DNA of 64,000 nucleotides from Comamonadaceae bacterium. GTDB lineage: Bacteria; Pseudomonadota; Gammaproteobacteria; Burkholderiales; Burkholderiaceae_C. The translations under genes and the position numbers were made by a program. Below are positions 36,684 to 45,603 of this stretch, piece by piece. Location of the stretch: contig JAIYCG010000033.1 in assembly GCA_027488115.1 (NCBI GenBank), positions 1 through 64,000 of the forward strand, read 5' to 3'. The notes under the pieces are model-generated. The model ran no database searches. It worked only from the letters and a program-made list of their open reading frames with translations, and was not told the origin of the DNA. Within the stretch, counting starts at the first letter, position 1. Every line of letters starts with the position of its first letter.

Positions 36684-37469
36684 TCAGCCGTCGTAGCCTG
36701 GGTTTTCGCGATTGAGTTTTCGCAACAAAGATGGCCAAACAAAAGCACCCCCCAAGCCCCCCGTTTGGACTTTCATCGCATGTGCAATGCCATTCAAAAT
36801 TTCAGGATTCACCGCCGTGAGATCGAGGGCACCGCTTTGACCGGTAAGCGCATCGACTTGAATTCGACAGGTGTTTTCAAATGTGTACATGCTCAAAAAA
36901 GCATCTGCGATGGTTTTGCCAACCGTGAGCAAGCCGTGGTTGCGCAGCATTAAAAAGTTTGCATCACCCAGGTCCTTTTGAAGGCGCACTTTTTCCTCAT
37001 CGCGAATGGCCACGCCTTCATAGTCGTGATAGGCCAGCGCTGCCAGGACAAAGGTGCTTTGCTGGCTGATTGGAAGCACGCCGTGCTTTTGCGCACTCAC
37101 TGCCACGCCCGCGCGGGTGTGCGTGTGAAGCACACACCCAGCGTCTGGGCGCGCCTCATGGACAGCGCTGTGAATGACAAACCCTGCGGGGTTCACCGGA
37201 TAAGGGTTCTCTGCATCCAATTTATTGCAATGCATGTCGATTTTCACAAGGCTGGATGCTGTGATTTCATCAAACATCAGGCCGTAGGGGTTGATTAAAA
37301 AGTGATGTTCATCACCGCACACTGAAGCCGGCAATTTGGCACTGATGTGGGTAAAAACCAAATCGCTCCACCCATACAAAGCGACCAAGCGATAGCAGGC
37401 CGCTAAATCGACGCGAAGCTGCCATTCATCCGGATGGCAGCGTTCTTGGTGGGATTGGAATTGGCTCAT
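36684..37469 (-). CDS. Class II aldolase/adducin family protein
   Basis: This 261-residue protein carries the zinc-binding pattern of class II aldolases: HTHTRAGVAVSA, with a third His in LRNHGLLTVG, and a YGWSDLVFTHISAK opening. Family members include fuculose-phosphate aldolase and ribulose-5-phosphate epimerase, but this adducin-like branch has no fixed substrate. ATG 37469 has AGGAG upstream. The gene is convergent with the MFS gene, 7 bases away. Confidence 0.92.
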   Translation of the reverse strand: MSQFQSHQERCHPDEWQLRVDLAACYRLVALYGWSDLVFTHISAKLPASVCGDEHHFLINPYGLMFDEITASSLVKIDMHCNKLDAENPYPVNPAGFVIHSAVHEARPDAGCVLHTHTRAGVAVSAQKHGVLPISQQSTFVLAALAYHDYEGVAIRDEEKVRLQKDLGDANFLMLRNHGLLTVGKTIADAFLSMYTFENTCRIQVDALTGQSGALDLTAVNPEILNGIAHAMKVQTGGLGGAFVWPSLLRKLNRENPGYDG

Positions 37470-37582
37470 AGGAACTCCTGTTGACTTGACGCTCGAGCTT
37501 AGCGTGTGTGGGCTGCAGCGATCAGTCACGCAAGGAACACCTGATGCAGATAAAATCAACCCCCTTGGCCACAGGCCTCTCC

Positions 37583-37599
37583 CGGCGCGAGCAGCGCCG
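37583..37599 (+). promoter_or_regulatory. GC-rich hairpin in the mnmG leader
   Basis: A perfect inverted repeat CGGCGC-GAGCA-GCGCCG lies 28 bases before the mnmG start, with no T tract after it. A TAAAAT box at 37551-37556 upstream is a possible -10. The stem may be a leader structure or protein site; no function is assigned. The 157-base gap between the aldolase and mnmG otherwise shows nothing. Confidence 0.35.
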
Positions 37600-37626
37600 A
37601 CCTTACGGTGATGGACTGGTGATTTG

Positions 37627-39663
37627 ATGCTTTACCCACAAGAATTTGATGTGATCGTTGTTGGCGGCGGCCATGCTGGCACCGAGGCCGCCTTGGCGTC
37701 TGCGCGCATGGGTTGTAAAACACTTCTGCTGACACACAACATTGAGACCTTAGGGCAGATGAGTTGCAATCCGTCTATTGGCGGCATTGGCAAAGGCCAC
37801 CTGCTCAAAGAGGTCGACGCGTTGGGCGGTGCCATGGCCATTGCGACGGATGAAGGGGGTATTCAGTTTCGAATACTGAACAGCTCCAAGGGTCCTGCTG
37901 TGCGCGCAACGCGCGCCCAAGCCGATCGAATCTTGTACAAAGCTGCCATTCGCCGCCGCCTCGAAAATCAAGAAAACCTTTGGCTATTTCAGCAAGCGGT
38001 TGATGACCTTCTGGTTGAGTCAAATGGCATGGAAGACCGTGTAGTGGGGGCTGTCACACAAGTGGGCGTTCGCTTCAGATCCAAAACGGTGGTCTTGACG
38101 GCAGGTACATTTCTAGATGGCAAGATCCATGTTGGCTTGGAAAACTATTCTGCAGGGCGGGCAGGAGATCCGCCTGCGGTCAGTTTGTCGTCTCGTTTGA
38201 AAGAGCTTAAGTTGCCTCAGGGGCGCTTGAAAACGGGCACGCCGCCCCGCCTTGATGGCCGCACCATTGACTTTTCAAAATGCCAAGAGCAACCAGGTGA
38301 CGGCATGCCTGGCGGATTGAATGCCGAGGCGGGCGTGCCTGTTTTTAGCTTCATGGGCCGCGCAGACATGCACCCCGCGCAGATGCCTTGCTGGATAACT
38401 CATACCAATGAGAGAACCCATGACATCATTCGGTCGGGTTTTGATCGAAGCCCCATGTTCATGGGAAAGATTGAAGGGGTCGGGCCACGGTATTGCCCAA
38501 GCGTGGAAGACAAAATCAATCGCTTTGCTGACAAAGACAGCCATCAGATCTTTCTAGAGCCCGAGGGACTCACGACTCACGAGTTTTATCCCAACGGCAT
38601 TTCAACCAGTTTGCCTTTTGACATTCAATATGCCTTGGTGCGATCCATGAAGGGGCTTGAAAATGCGCACATTCTGAGGCCCGGCTATGCCATTGAATAC
38701 GACTATTTTGACCCCCGCGCACTGAAGAGCAGTTTTGAAACACGTCAAATAGGCGGCCTCTTTTTTGCTGGGCAAATCAACGGCACGACAGGTTACGAAG
38801 AGGCGGCATCTCAGGGGTTGTTTGCGGGCATCAATGCGGCGCTTCAGTGTCGAGCCTTGTCTGGCGCAGGCAACGACATGGGCGGCGCATGGTTGCCAAG
38901 CCGCGACCAAGCTTACTTAGGCGTGCTGGTCGATGACCTCATTACCAAGGGCGTGACGGAGCCGTATCGCATGTTTACCAGCAGGGCAGAGTTCAGGTTG
39001 CAGCTGCGGGAAGATAACGCAGACATGCGCTTGACCGAGGTGGGTCGCCAAATGGGCTTGGTTGATGACGAGCGGTGGGCGTCTTTTTGTACAAAGCGGG
39101 AGGCTGTTTCACGTGAAACAGAACGCCTGAAGTCTACTTGGGTCAATCCGAAAAACTTGCCTGAGGCGGAGTCTGAGCGAGTGTTGGGCAAGGCCATTGA
39201 GCACGAGCACAACCTCTTTGATCTGCTTCGCCGGCCTGGCGTGAGTTATGAAGGCCTCATGTCCTTGGACTCTGATCGGTTTGTTGTAAAAGCTGTTTCA
39301 CGTGAAACACTGGGTGAACTCTCGACGGCCGTGATTGAACAGGTTGAGATTGCGGCGAAGTATTCGGGGTACATTGACCGGCAGCGGGTGGAAGTTGAGC
39401 GGGCCGCACACTTCGAAAACCTGAGACTGCCCGCAAAGCTAGACTATCTTCAGGTCTCCTCATTGTCGATCGAGGCGCGCCAAAAGTTGGCCAAGCACCG
39501 GCCCGAAACGCTCGGAATGGCGTCGCGCATATCTGGAATTACCCCGGCAACCATTTCTTTGCTCTTGATTTACCTTAAAAGAGGTGGCTTTAAGGAGTTC
39601 ATGGCTATCACGCCTGAGGTGGTAGCGCCGCCAGCCGAAGACGCTGCGAGCCTGGTGCCATGA
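37627..39663 (+). CDS. mnmG: tRNA uridine-5-carboxymethylaminomethyl synthesis enzyme MnmG (GidA)
   Basis: With MnmE, this FAD enzyme modifies the wobble uridine of several tRNAs. The 678-residue protein shows the FAD motif [19 protein letters not shown], then [34 protein letters not shown] and [16 protein letters not shown], and the C-terminal helical MnmE-binding part. It is slightly longer than usual (about 630-650). Two parS sites lie inside the coding sequence at 39105 and 39294. It heads the mnmG-rsmG-lysE-parAB region and overlaps rsmG by 4 bases. Confidence 0.97.
   Translation: MLYPQEFDVIVVGGGHAGTEAALASARMGCKTLLLTHNIETLGQMSCNPSIGGIGKGHLLKEVDALGGAMAIATDEGGIQFRILNSSKGPAVRATRAQADRILYKAAIRRRLENQENLWLFQQAVDDLLVESNGMEDRVVGAVTQVGVRFRSKTVVLTAGTFLDGKIHVGLENYSAGRAGDPPAVSLSSRLKELKLPQGRLKTGTPPRLDGRTIDFSKCQEQPGDGMPGGLNAEAGVPVFSFMGRADMHPAQMPCWITHTNERTHDIIRSGFDRSPMFMGKIEGVGPRYCPSVEDKINRFADKDSHQIFLEPEGLTTHEFYPNGISTSLPFDIQYALVRSMKGLENAHILRPGYAIEYDYFDPRALKSSFETRQIGGLFFAGQINGTTGYEEAASQGLFAGINAALQCRALSGAGNDMGGAWLPSRDQAYLGVLVDDLITKGVTEPYRMFTSRAEFRLQLREDNADMRLTEVGRQMGLVDDERWASFCTKREAVSRETERLKSTWVNPKNLPEAESERVLGKAIEHEHNLFDLLRRPGVSYEGLMSLDSDRFVVKAVSRETLGELSTAVIEQVEIAAKYSGYIDRQRVEVERAAHFENLRLPAKLDYLQVSSLSIEARQKLAKHRPETLGMASRISGITPATISLLLIYLKRGGFKEFMAITPEVVAPPAEDAASLVP
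39105..39120. other. parS: parS centromere site 1, inside mnmG
   Basis: This is a perfect 16-bp match to the universal parS palindrome TGTTTCACGTGAAACA, embedded in mnmG codons (reads A-VSRET-E). ParB made 3 kb downstream should load here. With the second and third sites within 1.2 kb, it defines the chromosome partition locus. Confidence 0.95.
39294..39309. other. parS: parS centromere site 2, inside mnmG
   Basis: This second perfect TGTTTCACGTGAAACA lies 189 bases after site 1 and in the same codon frame (again encoding VSRET). Both copies keep the same reading, so mnmG tolerates the pentapeptide twice. Confidence 0.95.
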
Positions 39664-40373
39664 CTGCTGCTGCCCCGCCAGAGGCGGTGCTTCTTCAAGA
39701 CCTCGCTCGAGGTGTTGATGCCTTGGGTTTGAGTGTGTCGGAGTCGCAGCAGGCGCAGTTGTTGAGCTACATGGCGCTGATTCAAAAGTGGAACAAAGTC
39801 TATAACCTGACGGCGTTGCGACAAGCTCACGAGATTTTGACCCATCACTTGTTAGACAGCTTGTCTGCAATTTCTCCTTTGTTGCGGCACATTGAGACAA
39901 GCAGGGGCCATGCCCACACCGTCTCCGATATGGATGTCAAGCTTGAGTTGTTAGACGTGGGCTCTGGAGGTGGTTTGCCTGGCGTGGTCATTGCCATTTG
40001 TTGTCCCAACGTCCGTGTGACCTGCGTTGACACGGTCTCCAAAAAGGCTGCCTTTGTACAACAAGTGGCGGCCAGCTTAAGACTGCCAAATTTGCGAGGC
40101 GTTCATGCGCGTGTCGAAAGCTTGGTGGGTCCATTTGATGTGGTTTGCTCTCGGGCATTTGCCTCCTTGCCTGACTTTGTCTCGTGGTCTGTTGGCGCCT
40201 TGTCTGATCACGGTGTATGGATGGCCATGAAGGGCAAGGTGCCCGAAGCAGAGATGTCGAGCTTGCCCGCGTTTGCAGAAGTGTTTCACGTGGAACAGCT
40301 CAGGGTTCCGGGAATGGATGCTGACCGGTGCATGGTTTGGATGAAAAAATCAGCAAATTGTCTGACAGGGTAA
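39660..40373 (+). CDS. rsmG: 16S rRNA (guanine-527-N7) methyltransferase RsmG (GidB)
   Basis: This 237-residue SAM methyltransferase modifies G527 of 16S rRNA; its loss commonly gives low-level streptomycin resistance. Motifs: [38 protein letters not shown] (SAM site), [17 protein letters not shown] and [11 protein letters not shown]. The ATG overlaps the mnmG stop (ATGA). A near-perfect parS site lies at 40282 near its 3' end. An insert of about 15 residues follows LLRHIETS. Confidence 0.96.
   Translation: MTAAAPPEAVLLQDLARGVDALGLSVSESQQAQLLSYMALIQKWNKVYNLTALRQAHEILTHHLLDSLSAISPLLRHIETSRGHAHTVSDMDVKLELLDVGSGGGLPGVVIAICCPNVRVTCVDTVSKKAAFVQQVAASLRLPNLRGVHARVESLVGPFDVVCSRAFASLPDFVSWSVGALSDHGVWMAMKGKVPEAEMSSLPAFAEVFHVEQLRVPGMDADRCMVWMKKSANCLTG
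40282..40297. other. parS: parS-like centromere site 3, inside rsmG
   Basis: TGTTTCACGTGGAACA differs from the parS consensus by one base (A to G at position 12). Its place 1 kb from two perfect sites and 2 kb before parB supports function. Confidence 0.8.
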
Positions 40374-40424
40374 GCGCGATCTGAACTTCGCCCATTACAC
40401 TTAGGCTCATTAAGAAGGCCTTTG

Positions 40425-41039
40425 ATGTTTGGAATTTCTGATTACGGTGCCTTTGTCGCCGCTTTCGTATTGCTTTTGTTTTTGCCGGGCCCTGGAAACT
40501 TGGCCTTGATTACCTCAACCACCCAAGGCGGCATGAGGGGTGGTGTTGCCTCGGTCATGGGCTTGCTCTTGGGTGATCAAATTTTGTTATGGATGACGGT
40601 GGCCGGTGTTGCCGCATTGTTGCAAACCTATCCTCATTTGTTCTTGGCCTTGCAATGGCTTGGTGCAGCGTACCTTGCCTGGTTGGGTTTGAGAATGGTC
40701 TTTGCCAAACCCGGTGAGGGGCCTTCGATTAAGATCACGCCGGGCCGATACTTCAAGGAAACCATGTTCATTACCTTGTTGAACCCGAAGGCCATCATGT
40801 TTTATTTTGCGTTCTTCCCGCAATTCATTGACCTTGAGAAGCACCAAGGGATGATTACTTTTGTATTCATGGCGATCACCATTGCCATCTTGGGTTTCCT
40901 GTACTGTTTTGGCGTTGTGGTTATCACCCACACCATGGCAGAGCGCATTCGGGCCAACCCGAAAGTCTCAGGTATTTTGCAAAAAGTTGCAGGAATGTTC
41001 TTAATCGGATTTGGCCTGAAATTGGCCTTGGGCAAATAA
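40425..41039 (+). CDS. LysE/RhtB-family amino-acid exporter
   Basis: This 204-residue protein with about six membrane helices has the LysE-type start: FVAAFVLLLFLPGPGNLALITSTTQGGMRGGVASVMGLLLGD. TLLNPKAIMFYFAFFPQFI, typical of RhtB-like members, follows in the middle. The cargo is not predictable. It sits between rsmG and parA on the same strand, with 51 and 31 base gaps. ATG 40425 is used rather than the TTG just before it. Confidence 0.93.
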   Translation: MFGISDYGAFVAAFVLLLFLPGPGNLALITSTTQGGMRGGVASVMGLLLGDQILLWMTVAGVAALLQTYPHLFLALQWLGAAYLAWLGLRMVFAKPGEGPSIKITPGRYFKETMFITLLNPKAIMFYFAFFPQFIDLEKHQGMITFVFMAITIAILGFLYCFGVVVITHTMAERIRANPKVSGILQKVAGMFLIGFGLKLALGK

Positions 41040-41070
41040 ACGCGTTGGCGGAACATCAAAAGACTTACAA

Positions 41071-41841
41071 ATGGCAAAAATTTTCTGTGTTGCAAATCAA
41101 AAAGGCGGCGTTGGCAAAACCACGTCAGCGGTCAACTTGGCTGCGGGATTGGCCAAAGTGGGGCAACGTGTACTGTTGGTTGATCTTGACCCGCAGGGCA
41201 ATGCAACGATGGGTTCAGGTGTGGACAAAAGGCAGTTAGAACTCAGTGTGTACGACGTTTTGTTGGAGTCTGCCAGCATCAAAGAAGCCGCTATTTATTC
41301 TGAAAAATGTCACTATCACGTGTTGGGCGCCAACCGCGAATTGGCGGGTGCAGAGGTTGAACTGGTTGATCTTGAAAGACGCGATCAGCGCTTGAAGTTG
41401 GCACTGGATGTTGTAGACGCAGACTTTGACTTTATTTTGATTGACTGTCCGCCCTCTCTTTCGATGCTCACCTTGAATGGTTTGTGCGCCGCAAACGGCG
41501 TGATTGTTCCGATGCAATGCGAATATTTTGCGCTTGAAGGACTCACTGATTTGGTGAACACCATCAAACAAGTTCATGCCAACTTGAACCCAGATTTGAA
41601 AATCATCGGCTTGTTGCGTGTCATGTTTGACCCCCGAATTACATTGCAACAACAGGTAAGTGACCAACTGAAGTCTCACTTTGGCGACAAAGTATTTAAC
41701 ACCGTCATTCCCCGAAATGTTCGCTTGGCAGAAGCACCCAGTTATGGCTTGCCTGGCGTGGTGTTTGATCCTTCTGCCAAAGGAAGTCATGCATTTGTGG
41801 AGTTTGCCAAAGAGTTGGTACAACGTATTCCAACACTCTGA
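41071..41841 (+). CDS. parA: Chromosome partition ATPase ParA
   Basis: This 256-residue deviant-Walker ATPase carries the P-loop KGGVGKTTSAVNLAAGLA at residues 10-27, LLVDLDPQGNATMGSG and LIDCPPSLSMLTLNGL. There is no N-terminal DNA-binding domain, so it is the short chromosomal (Soj-like) type. With ParB and the parS sites in mnmG and rsmG it segregates the origin region. A hydrolase gene separates it from parB. Confidence 0.97.
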   Translation: MAKIFCVANQKGGVGKTTSAVNLAAGLAKVGQRVLLVDLDPQGNATMGSGVDKRQLELSVYDVLLESASIKEAAIYSEKCHYHVLGANRELAGAEVELVDLERRDQRLKLALDVVDADFDFILIDCPPSLSMLTLNGLCAANGVIVPMQCEYFALEGLTDLVNTIKQVHANLNPDLKIIGLLRVMFDPRITLQQQVSDQLKSHFGDKVFNTVIPRNVRLAEAPSYGLPGVVFDPSAKGSHAFVEFAKELVQRIPTL

Positions 41842-41859
41842 GACTGCAGATTAGCCGGA

Positions 41860-42414
41860 ATGAAAAATCACAAAGTCCTTATTTTGCCTGGATGGCGGGG
41901 AAGTGGGCACAAACATTGGCAAATGCGTTGGGCCCAACTTTATGGCTACCAGGTGGTAGAACAGCATGACTGGCATCGGCCGCTTCGAGGCGACTGGCTG
42001 GCCCGCCTGGACGATGTCGTGTCTGATTTAAGTGAACCGATTTACTTGGTTGCTCACAGCTTGGGCTGCATTCAAGTGGCTGCTTGGGCTCAAGTTTCTG
42101 CGCAGTGTCACAAGGTCCACGGCGCGCTGTTGGTGGCGCCAGGTGATGTGGAGGTGCCCCAAATGCAGGCTGTTTTTTCAAGCTGGCAGCCGATTGAATT
42201 GAAGCGCTTGCCCTTCAACTCTTTGTTGATAGGAAGTCAAAATGATCCGTATTGCACAACCGAGCGAGCCCAACTTTTTGCAAGCGCTTGGGGCTCTGAG
42301 TGGTTAAATTTAGGCGCGTGCGGTCATGTGAACGCTGAGTCAAATTTGGGCGATTGGCAAGAAGGCCATGCCTTGTTGAGTGAATTGATGAAAGAAATAA
42401 AACATGGTCACTAA
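41860..42414 (+). CDS. RBBP9/YdeN-family serine hydrolase between parA and parB
   Basis: This 184-residue alpha/beta hydrolase has the opening KVLILPGWRGSGHKHWQMRW, the nucleophile motif VAHSLGCIQVAAW, an acid in GSQNDPYC and a final His in GACGHVNAES. That is the RBBP9 (DUF1749-like) pattern. The substrate is unknown. Its 3' end overlaps parB by 11 bases, so it lies inside the par operon and is probably co-translated with parB. Confidence 0.92.
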   Translation: MKNHKVLILPGWRGSGHKHWQMRWAQLYGYQVVEQHDWHRPLRGDWLARLDDVVSDLSEPIYLVAHSLGCIQVAAWAQVSAQCHKVHGALLVAPGDVEVPQMQAVFSSWQPIELKRLPFNSLLIGSQNDPYCTTERAQLFASAWGSEWLNLGACGHVNAESNLGDWQEGHALLSELMKEIKHGH

Positions 42415-43330
42415 AAAACCAAAAGGCTTAGGTCGTGGCTTGGAGGCTTTGTTGGGCCCTAAAGTTCAAGACGAGCCAAGCTCACCCCAAGCCGTTGAGG
42501 CAGCAGCCAGTCGCACACCCAGCACCTTGGCTTTGAGTGAATTGGTGCCCGGCATGTACCAACCGCGAACCCGAATGGACGAGGGTGCACTTTATGAGTT
42601 GGCGGAGTCGATCAAAGCGCAAGGCATCATGCAACCCATTTTGGTTCGCAAGTTAAGTGATGGCCCTCATGTTGGCAAGTATGAAATCATTGCCGGTGAA
42701 CGTCGTTTTCGAGCTTCTCGACTGGCGGGCTTGAATGAGGTGCCGGTTTTGGTAAGGGATGTGCCCAATGAGGCCGCCGCCGCCATGGCATTGATTGAGA
42801 ACATTCAACGTGAAGACCTTAATCCCCTTGAAGAGGCGCTGGGTTTACAGCGACTCATCAAAGAGTTTGGCCTGACTCACGAAACTGCGGCTCAGGCTGT
42901 GGGCCGCTCCCGAAGTGCCGCCAGCAATTTGCTTCGCTTGTTGAATTTGGCCGAGCCTGTTCAAACCATGTTGATGGCCGGTGACATCGACATGGGACAT
43001 GCGCGTGCGTTGCTGGGTTTGGACAAGGCAGCGCAAATCTCGGCGGCCAATCAAATCAGCGCCAAAAAAATGTCTGTGCGAGAGGCCGAAAGTTTGGTGA
43101 AGAAACTCAGCGCAGAATTCTCTTTGGTTCAACAAAAACCGAAAAAAGAAAAATCACGTGACATCAAACGTGTTGAAGAAGAGCTCTCAGATTTGCTCAT
43201 GGCGCAGGTCGAAGTTCGCATCAAGAAGCGCGTGAAACGTCATGGCAAATTTGAAGAGATGGGCGAATTGTCAATACAGTTTGGGTCGCTGGATGAGATC
43301 AACGGGCTGATTGAAAAGTTGCGGGCTTAA
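42404..43330 (+). CDS. parB: Chromosome partition protein ParB
   Basis: This 308-residue parS-binding CTPase begins KPKGLGRGLEALLGPK. The CTP-binding domain shows ELVPGMYQPRT, IAGERRFRASRLAGL and ENIQREDLNPLEEA. A helix-turn-helix region (LTHETAAQAVGRSRSAASNLLRLLNL) and a C-terminal dimer domain follow. It starts inside the preceding hydrolase gene. A strong terminator follows. Confidence 0.97.
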   Translation: MVTKKPKGLGRGLEALLGPKVQDEPSSPQAVEAAASRTPSTLALSELVPGMYQPRTRMDEGALYELAESIKAQGIMQPILVRKLSDGPHVGKYEIIAGERRFRASRLAGLNEVPVLVRDVPNEAAAAMALIENIQREDLNPLEEALGLQRLIKEFGLTHETAAQAVGRSRSAASNLLRLLNLAEPVQTMLMAGDIDMGHARALLGLDKAAQISAANQISAKKMSVREAESLVKKLSAEFSLVQQKPKKEKSRDIKRVEEELSDLLMAQVEVRIKKRVKRHGKFEEMGELSIQFGSLDEINGLIEKLRA

Positions 43331-43366
43331 ATCCGGCAGCTCGAATTTGATTGTCAAGGCGCATTG

Positions 43367-43394
43367 AAAAAAGGGCTATCTCTGGCCCTTTTTT
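43367..43394. terminator. Bidirectional terminator between parB and the GlcD-like gene
   Basis: A stem AAAAAAGGGC (43367-43376) with GCCCTTTTTT (43385-43394) and an 8-base loop gives T runs in both directions. It ends parB on the plus strand and overlaps the stop codon of the convergent FAD oxidase gene. Confidence 0.88.
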
Positions 43395-44818
43395 TATTCA
43401 AAGATTTTCCCGGGGTTCATGATGTTGTGTGGGTCGAGGGCTTGTTTCAAAGTTCGCATCATGTTGACGGCACCTGCGCCAGCCTCCGTGACCAAAAAAT
43501 CCATTTTGTGCAGACCAATGCCGTGCTCGCCTGTGCATGTGCCGCCCAAGCGCAGAGCACGGCTGACGAGTTTGTGGTTCAGATCTTCTGCAATCTCACG
43601 CTCACTTGGAATTTCTGGGTCGATCAAATAGCCAAAATGGAAGTTGCCATCACCGACGTGGCCCACTAAGAAGTAGGGCAAGCCACTGGCATCTGTTTCG
43701 GTAATAGAGTCGAGCAGACAGTCGGCCAACTTGCTGATGGGCACGCAGGTATCGGTGCTGATGGCGCGGCAACCGGGCTTGCTTTGAAGTGCTGCAAAGT
43801 AAGCATTGTGTCGTGCCGTCCAAAGGCGTGTGCGCTCTTCAGGTGTGGTGGCCCATTCGAAAGCGTTGCCGCCGTGGTCGCTGGCAATTTCTTGCACCGT
43901 TTCGGCTTGCTCTTTGACACCTGCCGGTGATCCATGAAACTCCATCAGCAACATCGGCTCTTCACGCAAACCCAATTTGGCATAGGCGTTGACCATGCGC
44001 ACCGTGTTGTGATCGATTAACTCGACGCGCGCAATGGGCACACCCAGTTGAATGACTTGAATCACGGTTTGAACCGCGGTTTCAATGCTTGGGAAGGAGC
44101 AAATGGCGGCTGAAATAGCTTCAGGCAAGGGGTAGAGCCGAACGGTGACTTCGGTCATCACGCCCAAGGTGCCTTCGCTGCCGACAAACAAGCGCGTAAG
44201 GTCATAACCTGCACTCGACTTTTTGGCGCGTGTGCCTGTGCGAATGACTTCTCCAGAGGCCGTGACAACCTCTAACGCCAACACGTTTTCGCGCATGGTG
44301 CCGTAGCGAACTGCATTGGTTCCGCTGGCGCGAGTTGCACTCATGCCGCCAAGGGTGGCATCAGCGCCTGGGTCGATAGGAAAAAACAGGCCCGTCGACT
44401 TGATTTCTTCGTTCAATTGTTTGCGCGTCACGCCGGGCTGCACGGTGACGGTGAGGTCTTCGGCGTTGATGGCTAAAACCTTGTTCATGCGTGTCAGGTC
44501 GATGCTGATGCCGCCTTGGACCGCCAGCAAATGACCCTCTAAGGATGAGCCCACACCAAATGGAATGACTGGCACTTTGTAGTCACTGGCCAACTTAACG
44601 GCATCTGCCACATCTTGTGTGCATTCGGCGAAGATCACAGCCGAAGGCGGCGGAACTGGTGCAAAGGCAGACTCATCGCGTCCATGTTGCTCCCGAATGA
44701 CCAAGGCCGTTGAGCAGTTGACACCAAAGCGTGCTTTTAAGGCTTCAATGAATGCTTCTGGCACAGGGCGTGCATTGACAACGGGCGCTAAATGGGCGGC
44801 GGGCGTCGGTGCGTTCAT
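43394..44818 (-). CDS. FAD-linked oxidase (GlcD / D-lactate dehydrogenase type)
   Basis: This 474-residue protein of the vanillyl-alcohol-oxidase superfamily has an FAD-binding domain (VIPFGVGSSLEGHLLAVQGGISIDL; MSATRASGTNAVRYGTM; LFVGSEGTLGVMTEVTVRLYP). A C-terminal substrate domain follows, with GHVGDGNFHFGYLI and GTCTGEHGIGLHKM. It oxidises a 2-hydroxy acid such as glycolate or D-lactate. Without glcE and glcF neighbours, a stand-alone D-lactate or D-2-hydroxyglutarate dehydrogenase is more likely than a glycolate oxidase subunit. Confidence 0.93.
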   Translation of the reverse strand: MNAPTPAAHLAPVVNARPVPEAFIEALKARFGVNCSTALVIREQHGRDESAFAPVPPPSAVIFAECTQDVADAVKLASDYKVPVIPFGVGSSLEGHLLAVQGGISIDLTRMNKVLAINAEDLTVTVQPGVTRKQLNEEIKSTGLFFPIDPGADATLGGMSATRASGTNAVRYGTMRENVLALEVVTASGEVIRTGTRAKKSSAGYDLTRLFVGSEGTLGVMTEVTVRLYPLPEAISAAICSFPSIETAVQTVIQVIQLGVPIARVELIDHNTVRMVNAYAKLGLREEPMLLMEFHGSPAGVKEQAETVQEIASDHGGNAFEWATTPEERTRLWTARHNAYFAALQSKPGCRAISTDTCVPISKLADCLLDSITETDASGLPYFLVGHVGDGNFHFGYLIDPEIPSEREIAEDLNHKLVSRALRLGGTCTGEHGIGLHKMDFLVTEAGAGAVNMMRTLKQALDPHNIMNPGKIFE

Positions 44819-44968
44819 GGTGAGGCTCCAAAATGAGGGGCGGTTAAAACCTGAGCAGGAACTTTTCTCATGGACAAGTGGTCCTTGAAATGTTGCAAAA
44901 CTCGGTCAAAATCAGAGTTTACGCTGAGACTTGCATGATTGCAGACCAGCTTGCACAGGGAAAACACC

Positions 44969-45532
44969 ATGGCGAATCGACTAACACAAATTGCAACCCG
45001 AACTGGGGATGAAGGCACGACCGGCTTGGGCAATAACCAGCGCGTGTCCAAAAACAGCTTGCGTGTTCACGCGATGGGGGATGTGGACGAACTGAACTCA
45101 CACATCGGCCTGTTGCTGTGTGAAAACATGCCCGAAGACGTGCGCCATTTATTGGTGGAAGTACAGCACCAACTGTTTAACTTGGGCGGTGAATTGTCAA
45201 TTCCTGGCTTTGAGCTATTGAAGTCCGAAGCGGTGTTGGTTTTAGACGAAGCACTGGAACAATACAACTCACAACTGCCCAAGCTCGAAGAATTCATTTT
45301 GCCCGCAGGCAACCGCGCAGCGGCGCAGGCCCATATTTGCCGAACTGTAGCCCGGCGCGCAGAACGGGCCACGGTGGCTTTGGGCAATGAAGAAGCGCTG
45401 AACGATGCGCCGCGCCAGTATTTAAATCGCATTTCCGATTTGATGTTTGTGCTCTCACGTGTTTTGAACCGGATGGACGGCGGAACCGATGTGTACTGGA
45501 AAAGTGAGCGAATGAAAAGGGCTGCTTCCTAA
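44969..45532 (+). CDS. Cob(I)alamin adenosyltransferase, PduO type
   Basis: The enzyme makes adenosylcobalamin from ATP and cob(I)alamin. The 187 residues carry the PduO pattern TQIATRTGDEGTTGLGNNQRVSK (ATP-binding N-terminus), GDVDELNSHIGL, FILPAGNRAAAQAHICRTVARRAERATV, and NRISDLMFVLSRVLNR. ATG 44969 has AGGGAA upstream. The 150-base gap to the FAD oxidase gene holds no cobalamin riboswitch that I can see. The cobalamin link to methionine synthase 14 kb away is metabolic, not operonic. Confidence 0.95.
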   Translation: MANRLTQIATRTGDEGTTGLGNNQRVSKNSLRVHAMGDVDELNSHIGLLLCENMPEDVRHLLVEVQHQLFNLGGELSIPGFELLKSEAVLVLDEALEQYNSQLPKLEEFILPAGNRAAAQAHICRTVARRAERATVALGNEEALNDAPRQYLNRISDLMFVLSRVLNRMDGGTDVYWKSERMKRAAS

Positions 45533-45603
45533 GCAAAGGGTGTCACCTAAGCGCACGTATTGGGGGTTTTCAGGGTGACAGCAAGCATGACGCAGGCTAG
45601 GCT

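Noticed and set aside
44819..44968. Cobalamin riboswitch before the adenosyltransferase gene
   Set aside because: The gap is only 150 bases and shows none of the conserved B12-box features.
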